Below are positions 44,428-53,014 of a stretch of DNA of 64,000 nucleotides, piece after piece. The notes beneath the pieces were generated by a model, which worked only from the letters and a program-made list of their open reading frames with translations, did not search any database and was not told the DNA's origin. The translations under genes were made by a program, and so were the position numbers. Origin of the DNA: JAEXOD01 sp963663265 (GTDB lineage: Bacteria; Bacteroidota; Ignavibacteria; Ignavibacteriales; Melioribacteraceae); assembly GCA_963663265.2 (NCBI GenBank), contig CAXXXM010000002.1, positions 248,001 through 312,000 of the forward strand, given 5' to 3'. Numbering within the stretch: position 1 is the first letter of the stretch; every line of letters begins with the position of its first letter.

Positions 44428-47133
44428 TTAAAATTTAACAAAGTCCGAATCGTTTGTGTCTATACCACTTTTTAAGTTCAACTTAAACCCTTTATTCTTA
44501 ATTTCTTTATCTGGAAGCATTTTTAAATCAGCCTTAGTTTTAAGTTGAGTTTTTTTAGTATCATAATATTTATCATTACCAGTATTAAAAAAGCTGATAA
44601 CATTCTGCAATTGTTCAGCCTGTAGAGTTAGATCATTAGCAGTAACAGATAATTTTTCTGCAGAAGAAGCATTTTGTTGAATCACCATATCTAATTGTTG
44701 AATTGCTTGATTAATTTGGTTAGCCCCAGCATTTTGCTCGTTACTTGCAGCAGTAATCTCCTGTACAAGCTCAGCAGTTTTTGTGATATCCGGAACTAAT
44801 TTGTTTAATAACTCTCCGGCATTTTCTGCAACTTCTACGCTATTAGCCGATAACTTATTAATTTCAGCAGCAGCGGTTTGACTACGTTCAGCAAGTTTAC
44901 GTACTTCAGAAGCTACAACTGCAAAACCTTTTCCATGCTCACCGGCACGAGCAGCTTCAATAGCAGCATTTAAGGCAAGTAAGTTTGTTTGACGTGCAAT
45001 CTCTTCAATAATTGATATTTTGCTTGCAATATCTTTCATTGCCACAACAGTTTTAGCAACAGCTTCACCACCTATTTTTGCGTTTTCAGCAGAGTGTAGT
45101 GCAATTTTTTCCGTTTGGAAAGCATTTTCCGCATTTTGCTTAATATTTGAAGTCATTTGTTCCATTGAAGCAGAAGCTTCTTCTGCTGAAGCAGCTTGTT
45201 TATTTGCACCTTCAGAAATATGTTCGGCACTTCCGGCAAGTTCTTGAGAACCAGAAGTTACATTTTCAGCAGTATTTTTAACGTTTTCTACAATATCAGT
45301 TAAACCCTTAATCATCGATTTAAGAGCTTTCATAAGTTTATCGGTATTTGAACGTTCAGTTGCTGTTACCATTAAGTTACCGGCCGCAATTGCTTCAGTT
45401 ACTGATGTTACTTCATTCATTGCTTCAATCAACATGTTAATATTTGTTTTTATCTCATTAAAATCACCATAATAATGATCAGTAATTTTGTTAGGAACAT
45501 CCCCTTTTGCTATTCTGTCAATATACTCTGCTGCAACATTTAATGGACCTATTACTGCATCAAGTGTATCATTTATTCCTTGAATAATTTGTTTAAAATC
45601 TCCCTGATGTTTTGTTGCATCAGCCCTTATTGCCAATTTTCCTTCAAGAGCTCCTTTTACTAAAACTTTAGTATCAGTAACTAATAAAGTTATTGCATCT
45701 ATTGCAGTATTAAAATTATTCTTTATCTCGTTGAAATCACCTTTATAATTATCAGTAATTTTATTAGGAATATCTCCTTTAGCAATTCTATCAATGTATT
45801 CTGCCGAAACATTTAAAGGACCTATTACTGAATCAAGAGTATCATTAACACCTTGAATAATTACCCTAAAATCTCCTTGGTGTTTAGTTGCATCAGCACG
45901 TGCAGCAAGTTTTCCTTCAACGGCAGAATCAGCTAAATACTTTGCATCTCTTACTAATAAGTTAACGGCATCAATAGCTGTATTTAGATTATTCTTTATT
46001 TCATTAAAATCACCTTTATAGTTATCGCTAATTTTATTTGGAATATCACCTTTTGCAATTCGGTCAATATATTCTGCTGCTACATTTAAAGGACCAATTA
46101 CAGCATCCAAAGTTTCATTAATACCGGAAATAATTAATTTATACCCGCCTTTAAATTTTTCAGTATTCCCTCTAATACTTAATTGTCCGTTAACACTTGC
46201 ATTTGTAAGAATTTGAGTTTCAGAAACCACATCATCAAGTGTAGAAACAACTTTTTTTAAGCTTAAACCTAATACATCTTTGTCAGAACGAACTTTTACC
46301 TGAACACTATTATCACCTTCAGCTATTTTGTTTGCTATATCAACTTGTTCCTTAGTACTTTCAACCATGTCTTTAAACATACCCATCATATTGCCAATTT
46401 CGTCAGTACTTAACTGAGTAACATTAACGTCAACATCCCCTTTTGCCATCTTAGCAGAAATATCTGCCAGAATATTAATTGGTTTACTAATAATGTTAGC
46501 AAGAAAAACACCAATAAAAATAGAAAAAGCAAAGGCAGCTATAATAATTATAATTAAGTAATTAATTGAAGAAGATGCCTGTTCTTGAGTTTTAACGTTT
46601 AATTGTTTTGAAATATCATCGTTAATATGAATCATATCAGATAATGTTTGTCTTACACCTGCTTGTAAAGTTAATAATTCTCCTCCCCAGGCAACTTCAG
46701 CTTCTTTCATTTTACCTTGAATTATATAATTTATTCCTTCATTTCGGAACCCTAAATATTTACTCCAATAATCCTTAAATTTTCGCAAGTTTTCTTTTTG
46801 CTCATCATTTAAATTAGTTTTTTCATATTTTGCAATTAGTGAATCAATTTGAACAGTTTCTCTATTGATGGAATTTACTAATTTTTGTCTTTCTTCAAAC
46901 GAGTTAGCAGTTAACAACATCCTTGAAGTAGTTCGAGTGCTAAAAAAAGCAGTATTAGCAAAACCCAAATCTTTAATAGGGATTAAACGTTGATTATACA
47001 TTTCAATTTGAGCATCCCAAATTGACGTAATACCATTATAACCTACATAACCTACAATTGCAGCCAAAACCGCAACCACTGCAAAACTTACCTGTAATTT
47101 TTTTCCGATTTTCCAATTATAAAACCATTGCAT
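44428..47133 (-). CDS. Methyl-accepting chemotaxis protein with three HAMP-like repeats
   Basis: The product is 901 residues, a paralogue of the receptor at 41351-44353. It has the same plan: helix about 10-30, sensor bundle to about 190, second helix about 190-213 (YLIIIIIAAFAFSIFIGVFL), HAMP, then three 91-residue VIGPLNV units (about 343-570) against four in the neighbour. The signalling domain has the same EEIARQTNLLALNAAIEAARAG tip. The C-terminus is DFVKF, again fitting the CheR/CheB tether pentapeptide. The sensor domain differs clearly from the neighbour, so the two receptors likely see different signals through a shared output. Confidence 0.9.
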   Translation of the reverse strand: MQWFYNWKIGKKLQVSFAVVAVLAAIVGYVGYNGITSIWDAQIEMYNQRLIPIKDLGFANTAFFSTRTTSRMLLTANSFEERQKLVNSINRETVQIDSLIAKYEKTNLNDEQKENLRKFKDYWSKYLGFRNEGINYIIQGKMKEAEVAWGGELLTLQAGVRQTLSDMIHINDDISKQLNVKTQEQASSSINYLIIIIIAAFAFSIFIGVFLANIISKPINILADISAKMAKGDVDVNVTQLSTDEIGNMMGMFKDMVESTKEQVDIANKIAEGDNSVQVKVRSDKDVLGLSLKKVVSTLDDVVSETQILTNASVNGQLSIRGNTEKFKGGYKLIISGINETLDAVIGPLNVAAEYIDRIAKGDIPNKISDNYKGDFNEIKNNLNTAIDAVNLLVRDAKYLADSAVEGKLAARADATKHQGDFRVIIQGVNDTLDSVIGPLNVSAEYIDRIAKGDIPNKITDNYKGDFNEIKNNFNTAIDAITLLVTDTKVLVKGALEGKLAIRADATKHQGDFKQIIQGINDTLDAVIGPLNVAAEYIDRIAKGDVPNKITDHYYGDFNEIKTNINMLIEAMNEVTSVTEAIAAGNLMVTATERSNTDKLMKALKSMIKGLTDIVENVKNTAENVTSGSQELAGSAEHISEGANKQAASAEEASASMEQMTSNIKQNAENAFQTEKIALHSAENAKIGGEAVAKTVVAMKDIASKISIIEEIARQTNLLALNAAIEAARAGEHGKGFAVVASEVRKLAERSQTAAAEINKLSANSVEVAENAGELLNKLVPDITKTAELVQEITAASNEQNAGANQINQAIQQLDMVIQQNASSAEKLSVTANDLTLQAEQLQNVISFFNTGNDKYYDTKKTQLKTKADLKMLPDKEIKNKGFKLNLKSGIDTNDSDFVKF
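45425..46125 (-). repeat. Tandem 273-bp repeats in the second chemoreceptor gene
   Basis: The GGACC(A/T)ATTAC motif recurs at 45545, 45818 and 46091, exactly 273 bases apart, and codes the same 91-residue VIGPLNV unit as in the neighbouring receptor. There is one copy fewer here. Boundaries are approximate. Confidence 0.8.
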
Positions 47134-47148
47134 AAAAACTCCCCAACT

Positions 47149-47742
47149 TTATAAATTAATGGTTGTCATATTTATTAAACTATTTTTAATTAATTTCATA
47201 GGATCTTCCGTAATAGGTTTGCCATGTCCAGGATAAATAATTTTTATTTCTAATTTTGCAAGTCTTTCCATTGTATTAATATATTCTTCAGTATGAGAAC
47301 CATCCGAACTATTAATCCTTAGGCATGTATCACCGGAAAATAAAACTTTTTCTTTTTTATTATATAAACAAATAGAATCCGAAGAGTGCCCGGGTGTAAA
47401 TAATACTTCAAAGTATTCATCGCCAATTAATAAAGTTTCGCCATCAACTAATAGACGTTCTAATCTTTCAATTTTACTTGCAGCAAATAACTTTGAATTA
47501 TATTTATCAATTACAAAATTTACACCACCGGCATGGTCGAAATGAGTATGAGTAAGAATAATATTATTAACTTTAACTTTACCCACTCCAGTATATGTAT
47601 TTTCAATTTCGTTAACAATATACCCGTCAGTACCTGTATCAATTAGAGTATTAAGATCAGTTAACTTATTCCATGAACCTAATACAAAATAAGAATTTCC
47701 ACAATACAAATTTGGATTAGATTTAAGAATAATAATCTTCAT
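47149..47742 (-). CDS. Metallo-beta-lactamase-fold hydrolase
   Basis: The product is 197 residues, a compact MBL-fold enzyme. The metal motif is H65-T-H67-F-D69-H70 (LTHTHFDHAGG), followed by TPGHSSDSICL, FSGDTCLR and YPGHGKPI, so both metal sites look complete. It resembles glyoxalase II-like and quorum-quenching-type hydrolases of this size. It lies between a CheR-like gene (2 bases upstream) and a receptor gene (15 bases downstream) inside the chemosensory operon, which is uncommon. It may process a signal molecule or the receptor ligand; substrate unknown. Confidence 0.85.
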   Translation of the reverse strand: MKIIILKSNPNLYCGNSYFVLGSWNKLTDLNTLIDTGTDGYIVNEIENTYTGVGKVKVNNIILTHTHFDHAGGVNFVIDKYNSKLFAASKIERLERLLVDGETLLIGDEYFEVLFTPGHSSDSICLYNKKEKVLFSGDTCLRINSSDGSHTEEYINTMERLAKLEIKIIYPGHGKPITEDPMKLIKNSLINMTTINL

Positions 47743-47744
47743 AC

Positions 47745-48356
47745 CTAAACCCCAACTTTCCTATACAATTGAGCATCCGGAACAACTTGAGTAAACAAGT
47801 GTGAAATTTCTTCAGGCATTTTTTGAGTATGCTCAGTAGCAAAAAGACCATTTGTATCGAGTGATTTATGAAACATTCTAATAACTTCAATCCTTTCTTG
47901 AGGTTGGAAATGTAATAAAACGTTTTTACACAATATTAAACTAAAACCTTGTCCAATACTTTGCAATGTTAATAAATCATGTTTTTGAAATTGAATCCTA
48001 TCTTGAATCAAGTTTACAACTTTAACTGCACCAGGTTTTTCAGATGAGGGTTCAAAATACTTATTAAAAATGTCTTTTGGGATACGTTTAGTTTCTTCGT
48101 CCGAATAGACTCCTTTTTTAATAATTGTTCCAAATTGGTCGGTTTCGTCAATATCCGTTGCATTAATAATTAAATTTTTAAAAGAAAAGTGTCCCATATT
48201 TTCTGCTAATATCATAGCTAAAGTATACGGTTCCGGACCCATTGCACAGCCGGCATCCCATATTTTTATTCTACTCCTACCGGTAACTTCCGGCACTAAA
48301 ACTTTTGCAGCATGTTCAAGTGTATATGTATCTCTAAAAAAAAATGTAAATGCCAT
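47745..48356 (-). CDS. Short CheR-type methyltransferase lacking the N-terminal helical domain
   Basis: The product is 203 residues. It begins almost at the catalytic domain (FTFFFRDTYTLEHA) and has no typical 70-residue CheR N-terminal helical domain. The SAM loop is DAGCAMGPEPYTLAMIL, with methionine-glycine-proline in place of the usual STGEE. LCKNVLLHFQP replaces CRNVLIYFD. The reading frame is intact and the gene is 15 bases below cheA, so it is not a simple remnant. It may methylate a different target, or use another surface for substrate docking. Activity is uncertain. Confidence 0.78.
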   Translation of the reverse strand: MAFTFFFRDTYTLEHAAKVLVPEVTGRSRIKIWDAGCAMGPEPYTLAMILAENMGHFSFKNLIINATDIDETDQFGTIIKKGVYSDEETKRIPKDIFNKYFEPSSEKPGAVKVVNLIQDRIQFQKHDLLTLQSIGQGFSLILCKNVLLHFQPQERIEVIRMFHKSLDTNGLFATEHTQKMPEEISHLFTQVVPDAQLYRKVGV

Positions 48357-48370
48357 AAATTATATAACCC

Positions 48371-50446
48371 TTATAATTCTTTTGATAATAAAACTTCTGT
48401 TTCCACTAATTTAGCAATATCAAGAATTAGTGCAACTGTACCATCCCCCAAAATTGTAGCACCGGAAACCCCTTCAACATTTTTGTAAACTTTTCCTAAA
48501 TTTTTAAGAACTGTTTGGTGCTGACCAATAACTTTATCTACAACAAAACCAACTCGCATATTATTGAACGAAGCAATAACAACCTGTTCTATTTCCGGGC
48601 GTTCACCTGTAAAATCAAATCGCTCTCGTAAATTTAAATAGGGTACTATCTCACCACGGATGTTAACAAAATGCCGTCCATGAGCATCATCAATATCTTG
48701 CTGCATTAACTCAATGCATTCTTCAACACTTGAAAGAGGAAGTACATAATTGTTATCGGCAACCTGAACAAGAAGACCATCAATAATTGCAAGAGTTAAA
48801 GGAAGTTTTAATGTAATTGTAGTACCAACTGATTTTTTACTTACAACATCAATACTACCTCTCAATGATTCAATTGCTTTTTTAACCACGTCCATTCCAA
48901 CGCCTCTGCCAGAAACATTTGTAACTTGTTTTGCAGTAGAAAAACCGGGAGCAAAAATCAAAGCATATAATTCAGATTCTGTTAATTCAGCCCCTTCATT
49001 AATAACTCCATTTTGTATTGCCTTTTTCCGGATTGCTTCTTGATCTAAGCCTGCACCATCATCACTAATTTTAATTAATACATTACCACCGGATTGACTT
49101 GCAGAAAGAAGAATTTCTCCAACTTTTGGTTTTCCAATTTTTTCTCTAATTTCAGGCTCTTCAATTCCATGGTCAATCGAATTTCTAATTATATGTACAA
49201 GAGGATCGTTTAATTTCTCAATTACCGTTTTATCTAATTCTGTATCTGCTCCTTCAATATTAAGGTTCACTTCTTTTTTTAATTCCGTTGATAAGTCTCT
49301 TACCAGTCTATTAAATTTACTGAACGTTGTACCTATTGTAAGCATTCTTATATTTAAAGCACTATCTCTAAGTGACCATGTAATTCTTTCAACTTCTTCA
49401 GAAACACTAACAATGTTGGAATCGTTACTTTTAGCTGCCAACTGGGTTAAACGGGCTTGCAATGTAACAAGCTCGCCAACTAAATTTACTAATTCATCAA
49501 GCTTATCGGAACTTACTCTTATACTTTGTACTTTTTCGGCTTCGTGATGTTTTTCTATAACAGATTTTTGTTTAGTTATTGTTGATGTTTTTCCGCTATA
49601 AAAGTTATGCTCAAAATTATTTACAAAAGTTGAAATATTAAAATTTGGTTGTACAACATTATGTTCAAAACAATTAATAAATTCTTGGCGTTTTTGAGGA
49701 TTAACTAACGAAGTTACTTTTTCGAGATCTTCAATAGTAATTATTGCCGAATCTTCAACAAAAATAAAAACATCCTTAACAGAGTCGTAACCTTTAGATG
49801 TAAATAATAAAATTTTCCATTCTGCATAACAGGATTCTGCACTAATATTTTCCATATTTAAGGAATCCTCAAAAGTACAAAATGGAATAACATCGCCAAG
49901 TTCATTTAATTCTGAAATTAAAGAGAGTGGGTTTGTACCATTTTGAAGAATCTCTTTTTCCGGTTTAAAATATATATAGTACAACTTTAGTTTTTTAGCA
50001 ACCTTTACTTCTTCATCTAATTTGGGAGATAGAACTATTTCGATTTCTTCATTTTTTTTGTTTTTGTGAGAATTTAGAATTTCTCTAAAAGCACTTAAGA
50101 TTTCAGTTGTAATAGTGGTATCAATTTCATTTTTATTATCAACACTAATCAGCATAACAGAAATTTGGTCTATCGCCTTAAGAGTTAAATCGATAATTCT
50201 TTTGTTAACAAACATTTCTTCATTGCGAATCAAATCATAGACAGATTCAATATCATGTGTAAACATAGCAATGTCATCATATCCAAACATACCGGACGAG
50301 CCTTTTATAGTATGTAAAGCCCTAAAGACTTTAGCAATAATCTCTTTATCGTTAGGAACGGTTTCTAATTCTAACAGCGATTTCTCAAGTTCTGATAATA
50401 ATTCAGAAGCTTCCTCTATAAACGCCTGCCGATGTATGTCAATCAT
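48371..50446 (-). CDS. cheA: CheA: chemotaxis histidine kinase
   Basis: The product is 691 residues. The HPt domain has the phosphohistidine H45 (RALHTIKGSSGMFG). A P2-like linker domain (about 150-260) is followed by the P3 dimerisation helices (VSSDKLDELVNLVGELVTLQ, ~310). The ATPase has the N box LVHIIRNSIDHGIEEPE, the G1 box ISDDGAGLD and the G2 region FSTAKQVTNVSGRGVGMDV. The C-terminal CheW-like domain ends around LVETEVLL. It phosphorylates CheY (50443-50808) and CheB. Its ATG overlaps the cheY stop by four bases. Confidence 0.92.
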   Translation of the reverse strand: MIDIHRQAFIEEASELLSELEKSLLELETVPNDKEIIAKVFRALHTIKGSSGMFGYDDIAMFTHDIESVYDLIRNEEMFVNKRIIDLTLKAIDQISVMLISVDNKNEIDTTITTEILSAFREILNSHKNKKNEEIEIVLSPKLDEEVKVAKKLKLYYIYFKPEKEILQNGTNPLSLISELNELGDVIPFCTFEDSLNMENISAESCYAEWKILLFTSKGYDSVKDVFIFVEDSAIITIEDLEKVTSLVNPQKRQEFINCFEHNVVQPNFNISTFVNNFEHNFYSGKTSTITKQKSVIEKHHEAEKVQSIRVSSDKLDELVNLVGELVTLQARLTQLAAKSNDSNIVSVSEEVERITWSLRDSALNIRMLTIGTTFSKFNRLVRDLSTELKKEVNLNIEGADTELDKTVIEKLNDPLVHIIRNSIDHGIEEPEIREKIGKPKVGEILLSASQSGGNVLIKISDDGAGLDQEAIRKKAIQNGVINEGAELTESELYALIFAPGFSTAKQVTNVSGRGVGMDVVKKAIESLRGSIDVVSKKSVGTTITLKLPLTLAIIDGLLVQVADNNYVLPLSSVEECIELMQQDIDDAHGRHFVNIRGEIVPYLNLRERFDFTGERPEIEQVVIASFNNMRVGFVVDKVIGQHQTVLKNLGKVYKNVEGVSGATILGDGTVALILDIAKLVETEVLLSKEL

Positions 50447-50808
50447 CCAATCACCTTTTTAACCACAGCTAAAAGCTGGTCTTGTTTAAATGGTTTAACA
50501 ATCCAACCGGTTGCACCGGCTTGTTTACCTTCCATTTTCTTTTCTGTTTGCGATTCTGTAGTAAGCATAACAATTGGTACAAATTTTAAAGCCGGCATTC
50601 CCCTAACTTTTTTAATAAGTTCAATACCATCCATGTTAGGCATATTTAAATCAGTAATAATTAAATTAACACTTTTAGAATTTATTTTATTTAGTGCATC
50701 TTTCCCATCACAAGCTTCAATAACATCATAACCAGCTTCCCTTAATGTAAAACTTACCATCTGTCTTACACTTGTTGAATCATCAACAGTTAAAATCGTT
50801 TTATTCAT
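50443..50808 (-). CDS. cheY: CheY-type response regulator
   Basis: The product is 121 residues from the ATG at 50808, which has GAGGA six bases upstream and overlaps the end of the STAS gene by 8 bases; the longer frame to 50844 has no support. The receiver motifs are LTVDDSTSVRQM, the phospho-aspartate in LIITDLNMPNMDG, the threonine in VMLTTES and the lysine in WIVKPFKQDQ. It is immediately upstream of cheA. There is no flagellar switch gene in view, so the output is not known. Confidence 0.9.
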   Translation of the reverse strand: MNKTILTVDDSTSVRQMVSFTLREAGYDVIEACDGKDALNKINSKSVNLIITDLNMPNMDGIELIKKVRGMPALKFVPIVMLTTESQTEKKMEGKQAGATGWIVKPFKQDQLLAVVKKVIG

Positions 50809-51148
50809 TATCTTCCTCACTAAATGTAAATTGTTCATTTTCAACGCCCAAAAAACCTATATGCGTTAAACCAACCTGCTTAACAATTGTATCAAACTTG
50901 AGGGATCTTTCGTTGTCCAAGAATACCTTTTTCCCATCCTTTAATGAGGTTTTATGAAGTGCAATCAATAATTGTATATAAGTCAAATCAAAATCTGAAG
51001 CATTAGTGTGAGATATTATCAAACTATTAACGGTTTTATAGTTTTCATAAAGAACGTCTTTTATTTCGTTAATATTCTGTATAGTTAGCACTCCATTCAA
51101 CTCTAAGTTTAAACTATCATCTTTTTTTTCTATATTAAATTCAAACAT
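50801..51148 (-). CDS. STAS-domain protein
   Basis: The product is 115 residues, close to the STAS/anti-sigma-antagonist fold: FEFNIEKKDDSLNLELNGVL strands, a central SLIISHTNASDFDLTYIQLLIALHKTS helix and a C-terminal FLGVE helix. The usual DxSG phosphorylation serine is replaced by D-L-T, as in MlaB- and chemosensory-linked STAS proteins. It lies between the soluble receptor and cheY. It may sequester a partner, or couple the cluster to a switch-type or transcription output. No anti-sigma kinase is visible in the window, though several HATPase domains are. Confidence 0.72.
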   Translation of the reverse strand: MFEFNIEKKDDSLNLELNGVLTIQNINEIKDVLYENYKTVNSLIISHTNASDFDLTYIQLLIALHKTSLKDGKKVFLDNERSLKFDTIVKQVGLTHIGFLGVENEQFTFSEEDNE

Positions 51149-51157
51149 AAAAAGACC

Positions 51158-52987
51158 TTAAAATAATTCTACATTATCACCCAAATCATCATTGTTTATT
51201 TGTTGCTGTATTACCTTTTTATCAACTTTCTTTTTACCATTTTTTGCCGAAAGGAAATTTTTATGTATTTCGCGTTCACTATGCATGGTATACTTGTTTA
51301 GTAAAGCAGTATGATTTAATGTTTTTTTATGTTCATTACCGTACTGCAAAGAAAAATCATTAACCAATTTATCAATATCTTCAATAATCAAGTTAATATT
51401 ATTCTTAATTTTATTGTGGAATTCTATTTTATTAATATTACTTTTAATTTCTGCTAATAACGATTGAATATCAGAATTTAGAGTAAAAAACAGCTTTTTG
51501 GTATCATTTTCAACCAGAATAATATCATTAACCATATTTTCAATCTTGCTATTTGTACTAATAGTTTTAGTGTCATTATCGAGCAGCTCATCTGAATTGT
51601 TTAGGTCAATACGCAAGGTTTGTGAAATTTCGTTAACAATATTCAATTTTTTTGTAATGGAACCTGTCTGAAGTTTAGCTTCAATTGAAAGTCTTTGAAT
51701 TGACTCAGCTAATATTCCAAGTGCTGAACCTTCATTTCCTACATGAGCGGCTTTAATAATAGCATTTAAGGCAATTATTTCTATCTCATCTCCAATATTT
51801 TCAATTTCAATTACAAATTTTGCTAAATCTTCAACTACATCAACTACCGAATTTATTGAATCATATAATTTCTTTTCAACAATTGCGTTCTTTTTTAATT
51901 CATCTGAAATGGTAAAAAGTTCTTTTTTTACTAACTCTAAAAAATTTTCTTTGCTATTACTTTTTGCAAATAATTTTTCAGCTTCAAATAAAATACTTCC
52001 AATGCTATCTTTAACTTCAATTAAACTATTTATTATTTCTTCAACTGCACTCATAAATTCGTTTAATGAATTAACTAATTGAACAGCTTGCAATTCGCAC
52101 AAATCAATTACAGAGCCCAATTCGCTAATAAAAGCCGATTCATCAATAGGAGAGTTTATACTTTCAATTTTGTTAATTGCATCATCAAATGCCATATTAA
52201 CATGTTCCATCTGTTGACGAGTAATATCATGGAATTGTATTGATACAACAATATTTCCAATGCTTTGCGTTATTTCTTCGTTACTATTTAAAATGTTAGA
52301 AATGTGGTTTGAATTTCCCGCATATTGGTTTTTGAATCCTATTACCGAGTGTTCAGCAGAATTGAGAACAACCGTTGACTGATTAATTTGTTCAGTTTCA
52401 AGTTTATCTAATTCAATAGTTGTTTTGTTAATTTCTGAAGCTAAAAAATTAGCTTTAGTGGAAATATTTTTTGCTTTAGTATCAATTACATCAGAAAGTC
52501 TATCAACGTTTTGCACTAATGCTGAAAAACCTTTATCATCAGTACCTAATCGAGCAATTTCTATTTTAGTAGAAATACCTAAGACTTTCAAATGCTTTAC
52601 TATTTTTTTAAATCCATCAATTTCATCGATAATGACCATAATTTTGTCTAAAATAGAAACCAATTCGTTTTTATCGTTTTTAATTTCTACAATTGACTTT
52701 GAAAAATGGTCTTTTAGTTCTACTAAAAGGGAGTTCAATTGAACTACTCCATTATCTAAAACTTTTTTTGCAACAGATTCAGCCGCTTCAGAAGCTATTT
52801 CAGAAATGCTTTTGGAATTTGAAAGGTATGATTGTAATTTTTGCCCAATATCAATAAATTCTTGTTCAGTATTTTTATTATTCTTTTCAATCTGGGCTTT
52901 AAAATAATTAAGTTTTTCAACTATTTTACGCAAACTAAGTGTACCTTTAATTTCGTTGTCAGGAGTAAACATCATAATAATACCCAT
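51158..52987 (-). CDS. Soluble chemoreceptor-like protein with duplicated hairpin region
   Basis: The product is 609 residues, almost all helical, with no membrane helix. Near 145-175 the segment KIEIARLGTDDKGFSALVQNVDRLS resembles the receptor tip pattern IEAARAGExGxGFAVVAxEVR. Near 415-445 the segment EIIALNAIIKAAHVGNEGSALGILAESIQRLS resembles it again. So the protein has two divergent receptor-hairpin-like halves. Neither matches the strict consensus. It should be a cytosolic partner of CheA/CheW, or a scaffold that mimics receptors. The exact start (ATG 52987 or 52972) is uncertain. It lies 10 bases above the STAS gene. Confidence 0.72.
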   Translation of the reverse strand: MGIIMMFTPDNEIKGTLSLRKIVEKLNYFKAQIEKNNKNTEQEFIDIGQKLQSYLSNSKSISEIASEAAESVAKKVLDNGVVQLNSLLVELKDHFSKSIVEIKNDKNELVSILDKIMVIIDEIDGFKKIVKHLKVLGISTKIEIARLGTDDKGFSALVQNVDRLSDVIDTKAKNISTKANFLASEINKTTIELDKLETEQINQSTVVLNSAEHSVIGFKNQYAGNSNHISNILNSNEEITQSIGNIVVSIQFHDITRQQMEHVNMAFDDAINKIESINSPIDESAFISELGSVIDLCELQAVQLVNSLNEFMSAVEEIINSLIEVKDSIGSILFEAEKLFAKSNSKENFLELVKKELFTISDELKKNAIVEKKLYDSINSVVDVVEDLAKFVIEIENIGDEIEIIALNAIIKAAHVGNEGSALGILAESIQRLSIEAKLQTGSITKKLNIVNEISQTLRIDLNNSDELLDNDTKTISTNSKIENMVNDIILVENDTKKLFFTLNSDIQSLLAEIKSNINKIEFHNKIKNNINLIIEDIDKLVNDFSLQYGNEHKKTLNHTALLNKYTMHSEREIHKNFLSAKNGKKKVDKKVIQQQINNDDLGDNVELF

Positions 52988-53014
52988 TATTATAGGGTTG
53001 CGAAATTTGTTATT

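Noticed and set aside
42370..46125. 273-bp repeats as a mobile element, CRISPR or assembly error
   Set aside because: The repeats stay in frame, code a known HAMP-like unit, and occur in two separate receptor genes in different numbers, so they are protein repeats.
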